Source: Micropterus salmoides (taxonomy: Eukaryota; Chordata; Actinopteri; Centrarchiformes; Centrarchidae). From it: 64,000 nucleotides of DNA. The stretch covers positions 19,896,457-19,960,456 of the forward strand of contig NW_024040707.1 in assembly GCF_014851395.1 (NCBI RefSeq), read 5' to 3'. Positions 47,216 through 57,610 of the stretch are shown in pieces. The position numbers were made by a program, and so were the translations under genes. Position 1 is the first letter of the stretch. Every line of letters begins with the position of its first letter. The notes under the pieces are model-generated. The model saw only the letters and a list, made by a program, of their open reading frames with translations. It made no database searches and was not told where the DNA came from.

Positions 47216-47914
47216 ATGTACATGATTGATAAAACAAACATTACACAATTAACACGTTGTCAAGCAGTTTTAATGATGTCACCTTTGAATTTGGAAAGTC
47301 ACTTGACAGTTTTAAAGTTTCATTATAATATTCTAAAGTTTACGTTCATTTGCATTAATTACATTTAAATAATAATTAAATTTTTCATCAAATTGTGATG
47401 CATCACTGTCAGATCCAAGAAGTGCTTCCTCATGTGTCTTTTATATCACTTAACAAGTAAGAGTCTACAGCCATGCTAGCGGCTCTGTGAGGCTGTACTT
47501 AGGCTCATAGATACTTTGAGCTAATTGCTAACGTCAGCGTGCGTACATCTGAGGCTGATGGGAATGTCAATAGTTTTGTAGTGTTTTGTTGTTTGAAACA
47601 CATTTTGAACTGATGATAGCGCTAGATGAAAAGTCACCAAAGTTATTACAGTTCAACCTGATTCTGTTCCAGTGGTTTTTTTTTCATTTTTTTTTCACTT
47701 TATACCATATTTTCTATATTTTTTTAAACTTTATACCATATTTACACATGTCATTTTAGTTATTATTAATATTATCATGATCATTATTATTACATACGCC
47801 TATTGCTCACAAACATTTTTGTCACATTTATTTGAAACTTTGAATTTGTCAACATGTCATTTCTACTATAACCAGTAACTTTTCTCTCCATTGGAGTGCC
47901 TGCATAAATTTGTG

Positions 47915-47928
47915 GTTGTCATGGCAAC
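47915..47928. promoter_or_regulatory. RFX X-box-like palindrome upstream of ampd2
   Basis: GTTGTC-AT-GGCAAC is an inverted repeat with one mismatch to the RFX consensus, 505 bp upstream of the ampd2 start codon. It is a candidate promoter element only. Confidence 0.35.
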
Positions 47929-48179
47929 AGAAGAACTGTGCATTGCTGTGTGTGTGTGTGTAGGGGGTGGGGGTTGTTTTGCCTTGTGTGCATGTATGTG
48001 TGCGTGCCTGGGGGGAAGTCAAGCCTCTCCATCAGCCCCCCCCCCATCAGCGTTGCAGCTAAGGCACAGGAGTCTTTCAGAGGGGGCGGGACCTGTTTCG
48101 CTGCAGAGGGATGCTCCGCAGCCCCACGCTGGACCAACCAGTCTGTAAATCCCTGCTCATAGGCACGTAGCACACATAC

Positions 48180-48432
48180 ACACACACACAGATTACACTT
48201 ACATACTCACATTTGCACACTGACTGCAATCAAATCCCCTGAAGCTCCCAGCATCTGCGCTGCATCTCTCACCTCTCGTCTCCTTTCTGTCCTCTATCTT
48301 CTCTTTTCAGGTCCTTCTTCTTCTCTTACTCCTCTCTAAATCTGTAGCTCTCCGACGCTCCGTCCTCCGCAGCTCTGACTCACTCAGCCGTCCTTCTCCT
48401 GTCCGCCAAGCTGCACCACAAAACCTGGGAAC
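48180..48432 (+). promoter_or_regulatory. ampd2: ampd2 5' UTR / proximal promoter
   Basis: C/T-rich leader sequence (CTCTCACCTCTCGTCTCC, CTCTCCGACGCTCCGTCCTCC) directly precedes the start codon. There is no TATA box and no upstream AUG in the last 200 bp. The transcription start is not determined. Confidence 0.4.
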
Positions 48433-48529
48433 ATGTCCTCCAACCTGCCCCCCGGGACCGCCGGGGCCAAGAACAAGCCCCTCTCACCCTTCAGGAAGCG
48501 AGGCAGCCTGCAGTACACAGCCAGCACAG
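48433..48529 (+). CDS. ampd2: AMP deaminase 2, first coding exon (partial gene)
   Basis: The exon encodes 32 residues starting MSSNLPPGTAGAKNK, continuing PLSPFRKRGSLQYTAST and leaving one base before the donor ACAG|GTGAGTGG. The basic LSPFRKRGSLQ segment resembles the N-terminus of AMPD2 (KYPFKKRASLQ in human). AMPD2 converts AMP to IMP and ammonia in the cytosolic purine-nucleotide cycle; the N-terminal segment is regulatory and non-catalytic. The initiator has A at -3. The catalytic domain and all later exons lie beyond the window. Identification rests on this short match plus the conserved gnat2-ampd2 adjacency. The exon could be one of several alternative first exons. Confidence 0.75.
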
Positions 48530-50608
48530 GTGAGTGGAGGGAGCGAGGGGACGGTTTGAGCGTGTTGGTCCTGTAACAGAAGGAGGAATCTCACATGAAC
48601 TGAGCTCGAGGCACTGTGCATTGTTACGTGAAATCTGACTTTTTGAACAATGATATTTCGGATTATTTTGTCAGTGACAGAAGGCACTCGTGAAAAAACA
48701 GACACAGGGTGCAGTACATTTTCTCTGAGAGGAGTTTGGAGAAATGCAAACCTGTTGATTAGGGTGGTGAAGCAGAGGATGCTCTGTGTAGAGGATTTTG
48801 GCATTCATAACCTGCAGATTCATGTTAGTGCGCTGGCTTATTGCTTTTCCTTTCATCCCTTATTTTCAGGTGTAGTTTTTTAGGAGTGACACAGATGCAA
48901 ACATACATTGTCCAGCATCAGTCAGCTCTTCAAAGTTGTTGAAATTGTTGCATAACTTGTTGTTGTCAGGTAAAAACTCATCAGTTTTCATCTTTAACTT
49001 AAAGGATGAAATGCTCCCTCATGAGCTAGTGACCCTTTGGCTCGTGACACTCTTTCACAACATGTTGCATAAGGTAAAAAAAAATGCTATCTGAACCTAA
49101 AAACATGACTTTTCCCTTGAGAACAGCAGCGTGCTGCTTCAATAAATGTGATGACAGTGTTTTTCATTTACCCTGATGGCAGTTTGTGGCCTGGAGAGAA
49201 TATGTAGGTTGGTACCTCAGGACTTGATCCCCCGCTGAATGAGAGGATTAACCTCCCCTCTGATGTATGCACACGCTGGTCAGTCTTTCATCTAAACTAC
49301 AAAGAGTGTAGAATGACCATATGACAAAATAGCAGCCATTTAAATACCCCTCCCTCTGTTCATTCAGTGTCACCTCTCAATCTAAACAGACTGACAGAGG
49401 TTCATTCAGCCCCACACGACCACGAAGGTCTTCACATCATGTCATCGGTTTAAAATTATACTTTGCGAAAATATCTCATTTTGTGTCATGTTCAGCATTT
49501 TTTCTTTAATTATGCACGAAAATATGTGCAGATGCGATGAGATAATCCAGACATGAATATTAATATCCTGAAACAAGATAGAATAAGAAAGACTGGTGTA
49601 CTTGTGTCAAGAAAATGACACTTAAAAGGTAAATTGTATTGGAAGCTGATGATATAATATTAGATTACATAAATACCTACAAATTTTGCCTTAAAATTAT
49701 ACTGTATCTTTAAAAATTTGGTACCACTGGGGACACGTACATACAGCAGACAGTGACCTGCTGTGACATTACAATGACTGTCAAGATAGTCAGAGATTGA
49801 TTTGTACAATAAATGCAACAGCTGGAGGTCTGAGTGATTTATCTACTACCCCTCCAGTTAGGATGTTGTCTGTGATTACCCTCATTTACAGCTCGTAGCT
49901 GACAGTGAATGTCTAGAGTCTAAGTTGGAGTGATGTGAGACAGTCTTCGCTTTTATTTTTTTGACAGAGAGAGAGGTCTGTTTCTCTTTTGTTTTTTTAC
50001 TGTGTCCAGATTCTGTTCTGAAGCCTCTGGGGTTCGATTTAGGAAGTCTCTGCAGAAACGCATAAAGATAACATTCACATTTTATGCTGTTAAAGCATCC
50101 AGGGAACTATCTGAGTTAGCAAAGATGACATTTAGGTGACTCATCTTCTTTTGTTTTGTTTGTTCAAAAGGGCACTAATCTAGTTTGGGGCAGATTGTAC
50201 AGTACAGTCTGTGAAAATAGTAGTATGTGCAGTGAAAATAGGCCGCAGATACATGATCATTATATTTTATTAGACAGGCTGTTTGAATAGTTGCCAGTGC
50301 CATGTCTTTAAATGCTCAGTGAACCTATAATAAAGTGATTGCTGTTTTGAATCTGCTGCAGCCACTCACAACAGGATCATAAATTATATATACATAGACA
50401 CTTTAATTTCTCTGGCCTGCTTAACGATTGTCTAAATTGAAACAATGGAGGAGCTTTGGCTTACTAGATTGTTTTAATAAGAATCCTAAACTTTCAATCC
50501 AATCTAATAAGCTCTCTGTCGATCAATCAGCTCAACAGATGGAGTAGATGCGGAAGGCTGCAGCAGCATCTAATCAGCACTAAATGAGTTTGAATTGCTC
50601 ACAGCTTA

Positions 50609-50825
50609 CAGTGGGTACGGAAAGTATTCAGACCCCTTTAAATTTTTCACTCTTTGTTTCATTGCAGCCATTTTCCAAAAATCAAAAAAGTTCATTTTAT
50701 TTCTCAGTAATGTACACTCAGCACCCCATCTTGACAGAAAAAAACAGAAATGTAGAAATTTTTGCAAATTTATTAAAAAAGAAAAACTGAAATATCACAT
50801 GGTCATAAGTATTCAGACCCTTTGC
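50609..50825 (+). repeat. Left terminal inverted repeat of the Tc1 element
   Basis: Starts CAGTGGGTACGG next to TA and ends TATTCAGACCCTTTGC. The outer and inner ends share the TATTCAGACCC motif, giving the paired direct-repeat arrangement (IR/DR type) of transposase binding sites. Confidence 0.93.
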
Positions 50826-50985
50826 CGTGACACTCATATTTAACTCAGGTGCTGTCTATTTCTTCTGATCATCCTTGAGATGGTTCTACACCTTCATTTG
50901 AGTCCAGCTGTGTTTGATTATACTGATTGGACTTGATTAGGAAAGCCACACACCTGTCTATATAAGACCTTACAGCTCACAGTGC

Positions 50986-52025
50986 ATGTCAGAGCAAATG
51001 AGAATCATGAGGTCAAAGGAACTGCCTGAAGAGCTCAGAGACAGAATTGTGGCAAGGCACAGATCTGGCCAAGGTTACAAAAAAATTTCTGCTGCACTTA
51101 AGGTTCCTAAGAGCACAGTGGCCTCCATAATCCTCAAATGGAAGACGTTTGGGACGACCAGAACCCTTCCTAGAGCTGGCCGTCCGGCCAAACTGAGCTA
51201 TCGGGGGAGAAGAGCCTTGGTGAGAGAGGTAAAGAAGAACCCAAAGGTCACTGTGGCTGAGCTCCAGAGATGCAGTCGGGAGATGGGAGAAAGTTGTAGT
51301 AAGTCAACCATCACTGCAGCAATCCACCAGTCGGGGCTTTTGGCAGAGTGGCCCGACGGAAGCCTCTCCTCAGTGCAAGACACATGAAAGCCCGCATGGA
51401 GTTTGCTAAAAAACACCTGAAGGACTCCAAGATGGTGATAAATAAGATCCTCTGGTCTGATGAGACCAAGATAGAACTTTTTGGCCTTAATTCTAAGCGG
51501 TATGTGTGGAGAAAACCAGGCACTGCTCATCACCTGTCCAATACAGTCTCAACAGTGAAGCATGGTGGTGGCAGCATCATGCTGTGGGGGTGTTTTTCAG
51601 CTGCAGGGACAGGACGACTGGTTGCAATCGAGGGAAAGATGAATGCGGCCAAGTACAGGGATATCCTGGACGAAAACCTTTTCCAGAGTGCTCTGGACCT
51701 CAGACTGGGCCGAAGGTTTACCTTCCAACAAGACAATGACCCTAAGCACACCGCTAAAATAACGAAGGAGTGGCTTCACAACAACTCCGTGGCTGTTCTT
51801 GAATGGCCCAGCCAGAGCCCTGACTTAAACCCAATTGAGCATCTCTGGAGAGACCTGAAAATGGCTGTCCACCAACGTTTACCATCCAACCTGACAGAAC
51901 TGGAGAGGATCTGCAAGGAGGAATGGCAGAGGATACCCAAATCCAGATGTGAAAAACTTGTTGCATCTTTCCCAAAACGACTCATGGCTGTATTAGATCA
52001 AAAGGGTGCTTCTACTAAATACTGA
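50986..52025 (+). pseudogene. Tc1-family transposase with one frameshift
   Basis: The first part (50986-51347) gives the N-terminal paired-like DNA-binding region: LPEELRDRIVARHRSGQGYK, then KVPKSTVASIILKWKTFGTT, and a GRPAKLS hinge. After SKSTITAAIHQSGLL the frame shifts by a single missing base near 51338-51341. The rest continues (VARRKPLLSARHMKARMEF) to the stop at 52023. The DDE catalytic domain is complete: ILWSDETKIELFG (first Asp), FQQDNDPKHTAK (second Asp) and SPDLNPIEHLW (Glu), with 34 residues between the last two (DD34E). GGGSIMLWGCFSA is the glycine-rich box. The frameshift should abolish activity. The surrounding terminal repeats are intact. Confidence 0.95.
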
Positions 52026-52242
52026 GCAAAGGGTCTGAATACTTATGACCATGTGATATTTCAGTTTTTCTTTTTTAATAAATTTGCAAAAATTTCTACA
52101 TTTCTGTTTTTTTCTGTCAAGATGGGGTGCTGAGTGTACATTACTGAGAAATAAAATGAACTTTTTAGATTTTTGGAAAATGGCTGCAATGAAACAAAGA
52201 GTGAAAAATTTAAAGGGGTCTGAATACTTTCCGTACCCACTG
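52026..52242 (-). repeat. Right terminal inverted repeat of the Tc1 element
   Basis: Reverse complement of the left repeat, beginning GCAAAGGGTCTGAATACTTA immediately after the transposase stop and ending CCGTACCCACTG next to TA. Confidence 0.93.
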
Positions 52243-52586
52243 TAGCTTTCTTTAAAGGTCACAGACACCCAATAGACATGATGAACTGCTCCATGTCTAT
52301 CAGACAGCCTTTTGCTCTTTTCTACAGTTATTGTGTGAAGAGCTGAGGCACAGCTTTGTCCATATTTAACACATTATTGCAAGGTTTGTGGAGTGAACTC
52401 AGCAGAGAACGGCAGTGGGTGAATCATTTCTCTGGCTGTAAAAAGGTAGTTCTGAGATTAGAGCCACAAACACTTACCATTTAGCCGATTCTGTGCCTCC
52501 TGCTGTTTTGCACTTGTTGAACCACTTAAATTGGCTCAAATGAAAAGAACTTAATGTATCATTAGATATTTGCAAACTGAGGAAAA

Positions 52587-52612
52587 CTACTACTACTACT
52601 ACTAGTACTACT
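52587..52612 (+). repeat. (ACT)n trinucleotide repeat
   Basis: About eight ACT units with one AGT interruption. Confidence 0.8.
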
Positions 52613-53639
52613 GAAAGTATCAAAAGCAAAAGTTCCCTTGTAACAGAAGGACTCCTGTTGTGTTATAGTGTTATATTTTCATATACTGATGCATTAATGT
52701 GTAAACAGCATTGTATTGTAATGTTATAGCTAGTTGAGTTGAAGGAGCTAATTTACCTACTATACAGTATATACTGTTAGGTAGTTAAAACTATATAATA
52801 ATATAATATGTACGATTTTATAAACTAATCATGTTTTCTATGTAAAATTGTAATTTGATAGTAACAGGTAATTATGGCTGCAAGGCAAATGTAGTGAGGT
52901 AAAAAGTACAATATGTGGCTCAGTTGGTCGAGTAGAAGTACACTTGAGTAGAAGTGTAGAATTACTTTCCACCCTTGCAGGAAAGCAATAACACACTACA
53001 ACAATACCAAACATATACAATTTACTACAATCAGACCGTTTTTCAAAATGGTTGTTTTTTCAGCACAGTAGGTTGATGATGGATCTTTGAACACATTGTA
53101 CTTTGCCCACAACTTGTTCATGCCTCCTTTGGTTGTGTCACGCCTTCTCATCGTAACATGCCCACACATGTTGAGGTATGTGTCATGAACAAATACAGTA
53201 ATTACAGGAAAGAGGCCTTGTAGGTTAAATGTTAAGCCCTGTCACTCCCCACAAAAACGCAATCAGTACAAGTAATAGTTCAAATTGTAATTAATGATTG
53301 AACACGTGGGACTCCCACCTCAACACACCTTCATCTGATAACCTTCAGTCAGTCACCCGCATGTTCACCTACACCATGTACTGTTGTGTAGTTGTCTGTG
53401 TCTCGGCTACTCATATGAACCAACATCTGGCCTGTTAGAGGTCTCATGGACTTGTGCCCTGTGGGTGGGACCACCTCTTTGTTGCATTGTTGCTCTTACT
53501 TGTGGCGATGCAGTAGATATAGAGATAGGCCTACCTGATGCCAGCTGTTGTTTGCAACACTCTGTGGAGAGCCAGAGTCTGGCTTGAAAGGTACAGCAAA
53601 TTTCAAGTGGCTAAAATATTGTTGTGTTTTGTATATTGG

Positions 53640-53910
53640 GTCCTTTTATTCAGTAGTGGAGAGTACATGAAATGAAATGAAGTTGTATGAGGTACTTATC
53701 CATAGTCGGTGTATTACCCACAGTAGACTGCAGCGGTCAGCACGCCCCCAGTATAGGGAAGAAAACAGTGAAGTGAGTCCCGGCAGGGAGGCTAAGCAAT
53801 GCACTTCTCTGGAAGGGGCAGCAGAAAAATTTATTTTTTCCCCATAAAATGCCAAATATTAGCTGGTTCCAGTTTCTCAGATGTGAGGATTTGCTACTTT
53901 TGTAGGCTGT
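53640..53910. repeat. Interspersed repeat (teleost, class unknown)
   Basis: Contains GAAGTTGTATGAGGTACTTA, CCATAGTCGGTGTATTACCC and CAGCGGTCAGCACGCCCCCA, which I recognise as a repeated fish sequence. It ends in AAATGCCAAATATTAGCTGG, one arm of the inverted repeat paired with 54233-54259. Class and boundaries are uncertain. Confidence 0.5.
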
Positions 53911-54259
53911 AAAGCTGAGTCCTTACCACAGTGGTTGTTTCCAACCCTTTGCTGCATGTCATCCCTTCTTTCCTGTCTCTCTCAGCAGCTGTCACTATCC
54001 AATAATAGCAAAAACACCTGAAAGAAATATTTTTAAAAAATCAGCTCTCATATCCAATGTTATAAATCAATCAATAAAATAATTGTCTATAACAACTTGT
54101 ATGCAAAACATGTCATCATGGTATAAAATATAATGCATTCCTATGGATAAAAATGTATTTGTATATAATAATGTAAACTTATGAAAGGGACCATTCTGCA
54201 TAGAGCTGCTGTACTTAAGCAAAATTTAGAATACTGAAACCAGCTAATATTTGGCATTT
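53847..54259. repeat. 27-bp inverted repeat enclosing about 360 bp
   Basis: AAATGCCAAATATTAGCTGG plus TTCCAGT at 53847-53873 is inverted, 26 of 27 bases, at 54233-54259. The enclosed AT-rich sequence shows no ORF. It could be a small non-autonomous element or two copies of one repeat in opposite orientation. Confidence 0.6.
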
Positions 54260-55540
54260 ACTGCTTTTACTTTGTGTGACTGATTAATACTTAGCCGCCC
54301 CCTAGAGTTTTATTTGTTCACTGATTTCAACCTTCTGCAGCCTTTTAATGAGCTTGTGTTGATTTGTTTGTGATGCAGCATTCAACCATCAGAGGGAGCC
54401 TGGTCTGAATAAATGCAGCTACACAGATGAATGAGTGACCGGAAATCTTACTTGTTGGGCACCACTTGGGGCCAACTCAAACACTATTTTGGCTTTGGGT
54501 GCCTTGGACAGAACAAAATAATGAGAGACAGAGTGATAATTTGCTTGTAGTCTGATTACATTTGACTCTCTGTAGTGATAGGAGTTTGTCAGTTTGTCAG
54601 CAGTGCATTTCAATCTGGATTGCTCCAGTGTAAGAGCAGCTCTCCCCATATGCTTGAAGAGAGGAGAAAATGTGTTTTATTTGCGTAACACGATGTTCTG
54701 ACTTGCTCTGTACTTTCTCTCTCTCTCTCTCTAGAAAGTGACTGACTTTGACAGCTAACTATTAGCATACTGTTTGCCAGAAATGACTATGGCTCATAGG
54801 CTAGCAACAGCCTTGACAACAACATTGATTGAAAACACATAGGCCCACAGAGAAATCAGTATTGAATTCAGATGCGTGGTGCATTCTTTATGTTTTATAT
54901 TAGGTTAGGTAATAATGAGTGGGAAGGAAGCTAATAAAGGTCTATGTTAGTGCTGAACACAAGTATAGTATAATAACTTTAATTGTGGTGGAAACTGGGA
55001 CAATTTGGTAGAGGATGTTGAAAACCACAGAATTTTAATGTTTCACAAATATTTGTCAGGACTCAGGACATGCTAAATGGAACTACAAACCATCACATTT
55101 ACCCTGAAGACTCAAGCAGCTTAGGTGCTGTGTGATAGCCATTGTAGTTTCATATAGCCACATGCTACCAACCACATTTTAAAGCTATATTAAAGCTCCA
55201 AAATTCACAGGTTGGATACACTTGTGTCTATTTTATGTCATAGAAGAAGCACCAAAAATCTCTCAACTTTGCGGTAACCACAGACATTATTTCAGGGATC
55301 TAACCAAAACCCCCATTCAAAAACCAACCAAAGAGCAAGCTGAGGGAAACCATGGTGTACGACTCTTTGGAGTTGTGTTTATGTCAGATCAGGTGTCTAA
55401 CAGTGATGTCATAGTGGGAAAGGTAAATACTCTCCATATATCCATCAGAACTATACATGAATTTTGCCAACAAACTCATCCAATTTAAGTCTTTCATGTC
55501 TGACTTTGAGGGTGAGAAGACTGCAGTCAGAAGAAGAAGA

Positions 55541-55968
55541 TCAGATCAGAAGGAGCTTTATTGCCAAGTAGTGTTTTACACATACGAGGAATTTGCTGTG
55601 GTGATAAGGTGCTACACGTAGACAAACATACAGTTGACATAAATAAATGTGGAAATATATAAATATGTAATGGAAGAACCACGTTGCAAATATATACATG
55701 TGCAATATTCTGGGTCTGTGCCGTGCAGAAGTAATGCAGCGGAAAAGAATATTGTGTACATATAAATATATATAAATATATAAATATATATATAAATCTG
55801 AGCCCGACACGAGATGAAACGGTATTTACATGTGCAGAGACATTTGTATCATTTGCAAGGGGGGAGTGTCAGTGGGGGACCCGGGCCTTGTTAATGAGGT
55901 TAGTTGCAGACAGGAAGAAACTGTTTTTGTGGCGAGAGGTTTTGGTCCTGATGGATCGCAGCCTAATG
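55541..55968 (+). repeat. Interspersed teleost repeat (GCTTTATTGCCAAGTA type)
   Basis: Begins AAGGAGCTTTATTGCCAAGT, continues ACGAGGAATTTGCTGTGGTG and an AT-rich middle with TATAAATA units, and ends GGAAGAAACTGTTTTTGTGG and TTTTGGTCCTGATGGATCGC. I recognise this as an abundant fish repeat. It is probably derived from a mobile element, but the class is not visible here. Confidence 0.6.
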
Positions 55969-56025
55969 GTAATTTCAACGTGATTTAATTGTCACTGATT
56001 AAGTTGGTAAGGCACAAGACTCATA

Positions 56026-57422
56026 GGCCCTGTCCCAACAGCCGCACTTCCGCCCGTTGTGCTCCTCAATGCGCGTTCTTGCTAAAGGGTGCAAGACCTT
56101 AGGGTGTCCCGATCCTCTAATGTTGTTCTCCAGGGGTGATCATCAGCGCACTTAATGCACCCCTTTCTCAAGTGTGCATCAGACCTCACTTTGCTATGGG
56201 CTATTACCCAGAATCCTTGTAGTGTCGTGACGTTTTGAACAGCTAACCAATGGGAGAGCAAAATGGTTGCTATGGTGCTGGTTGCCGGGAAAGCTCCGAA
56301 GAAGAAGGAATCCGGCAAGAGCATAAACAAATGAAGAAGAAATTTATTTTTAAGTGTAAATCGATTTTTGATTAGAATATACCTAATTCTTCTGGTAAGA
56401 AACTGGTGGTTTGTTGTGATCAATTTTAGCAGGAGTACCGCGAACACCGCAACTGCGGCCAGCGCCATGTTTATTTCATTTTTTTTCATGAAAATCTTTA
56501 TTTGGTTCACAACAAGTTAACAAGGTTAGGCATCACAACAGGTAGGCCTATGTGTGAGTATCTTCCATCATTGAACATACAAAACCACCACCACTATATG
56601 AGGTATTACATTCAAGTAAAAATAACATCATAAACATTCTGGTAAATAATTTAAGGAAAATATATAAACTATAGGAATAACAAATGAAAATATAAATGTA
56701 GAGAAAATTTAAAGGTGCAAAACGAAAGTATTGGCATATTACTAAAGGCAGTATAACATTACATTTCTATAGATAGTTACTGTAACAAAGTAATTGTATA
56801 GGCACATTTATTGTCATTTATAAATTGGATAGACTCACAATACATTCTGAATTCTGTACTAAATAATTCGAATGATGGTCGGGATCTTGAGAACTTGATC
56901 TTATGGATGTGGTACTTACCTAATAAGAAAAGTAAGTTCACCATTTTACAGATTTTTAAATTTTTGTTTTTATTGTGTAGTATTACATCCTTGGCTTCTA
57001 GTTTGATTAAATGATTAGTTTGAGTTACAAAGTTATCTAAAAAATTTTCCCAGAATCCCAATGTGTATCAGTATTGACAATCAAAAAATAAGTGCAGAAT
57101 TGTCTTGTCTTCATCTTTGCAGAATTCACATTTTTGATCAATATCTATAAATTTTGACAGCATTTGGTTAGTAGGGTATGTGTTGGGCATGATTTTGTAA
57201 TGCATTTCTTTCACACAAATTTAAATGGAAGTTGTCAGTTGCCAGCGCCATGTTTGCTCTCCTGATCACAGCAGAAGTGATGTAGATGGTGATTTGTGCA
57301 AAACTGTCCAAATTCTGCTCTTCACAGCTTCGGGCCCTTGCGCACTTACTCGCAAGTTCACTTTCAACAAGTGTTCACTTGTTGAAGACCTTAGGGCACA
57401 GTGTGGATATTGGGACAGGGCC
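56026..57422. mobile_element. Inverted-repeat DNA transposon (non-autonomous), split by an L1-type insertion
   Basis: The ends are GGCCCTGTCCCAA (56026-56038) and its exact reverse complement TTGGGACAGGGCC (57410-57422). A subterminal AGACCTTAGGG recurs inside both ends (near 56094 and 57386). Without the 768-bp LINE and its 15-bp duplication, about 614 bp remain. The minus strand shows no transposase, so it is a MITE-like derivative. CAT trinucleotides flank both ends and may be the target duplication, but this is not certain. Confidence 0.7.
56473..57240 (-). mobile_element. 5'-truncated L1/Tx1-type LINE insertion
   Basis: Flanked by a perfect 15-bp target duplication GCCAGCGCCATGTTT (56458-56472 and 57241-57255). 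On the minus strand the 5' part encodes the C-terminal end of an ORF2-like protein: KEMHYKIMPNTYPTNQ, then CEFCKDEDKTILHLFFDCQY (a CxxC...H...C zinc-knuckle pattern with HLFF), then LGFWENFLDN. A 3' UTR and a short A-rich tail (GAAAAAAAATGAAAT) follow. One stop interrupts the frame near 57080. Truncation at the 5' end, an A-rich tail and a long target duplication are the hallmarks of target-primed reverse transcription. Confidence 0.88.
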
Positions 57423-57471
57423 ATGGTCTTCAGATTGTGAAGACCTGCCAACCTCTGTATTCAGCTATGGT

Positions 57472-57610
57472 TCGTTATCTCGAGATCAGGAGAAAATAAT
57501 CCCGTTATTACGAGAAAACAACAGTCGTTATCACTAGATCATGAGATAATTATCTCGTTAGCAGGGGAAAAATAAAAATATGAATCGATGGCCGCTTAGG
57601 GCTTTCGTAC
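57472..57610. repeat. CTCGAGATAA-rich palindromic repeat
   Basis: Contains repeated CGTTATCTCGAGA, CGTTATTACGAGAA, CGTTATCACTAGATC and the perfect 14-bp palindrome GAGATAATTATCTC (57543-57556), followed by CGATGGCCGCTTAGGGC. The motif family occurs widely in fish genomes as short palindromic MITE-like sequence. The boundaries here are approximate. Confidence 0.55.

Larger units (their letters stand above)
40966..47880. other. Intergenic DNA between gnat2 and ampd2
   Basis: AT-rich, without a supported gene. It contains a decayed Tc1 copy (41150-41760), TA-rich microsatellites near 41089 and 45360, and a fragment of the AGCTGAAACGATTA repeat family at 47075. The segment 44005-44230 is GC-balanced and unexplained. 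Confidence 0.6.
50609..52242 (+). mobile_element. Near-intact Tc1-like DNA transposon
   Basis: A 1634-bp element flanked by TA dinucleotides (50607-50608 and 52243-52244), the Tc1 target duplication. The terminal inverted repeats are about 217 bp (50609-50825 and 52026-52242), begin CAGTGGGTACGGAAAGTATT, and differ by only one or so bases by eye, which suggests a young copy. It carries a single transposase gene broken by one frameshift. It sits in ampd2 intron 1. Confidence 0.97.

Noticed and set aside
48001..48185. Short open frames upstream of ampd2
   Set aside because: They lie in GC-rich promoter sequence, with low-complexity composition and no recognisable product.
55214..55490. 88-codon frame with KISQLCGNHRHYFRD
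   Set aside because: Probably part of an interspersed repeat. It has no stop-free extension or family match, so it is not annotated as a gene.
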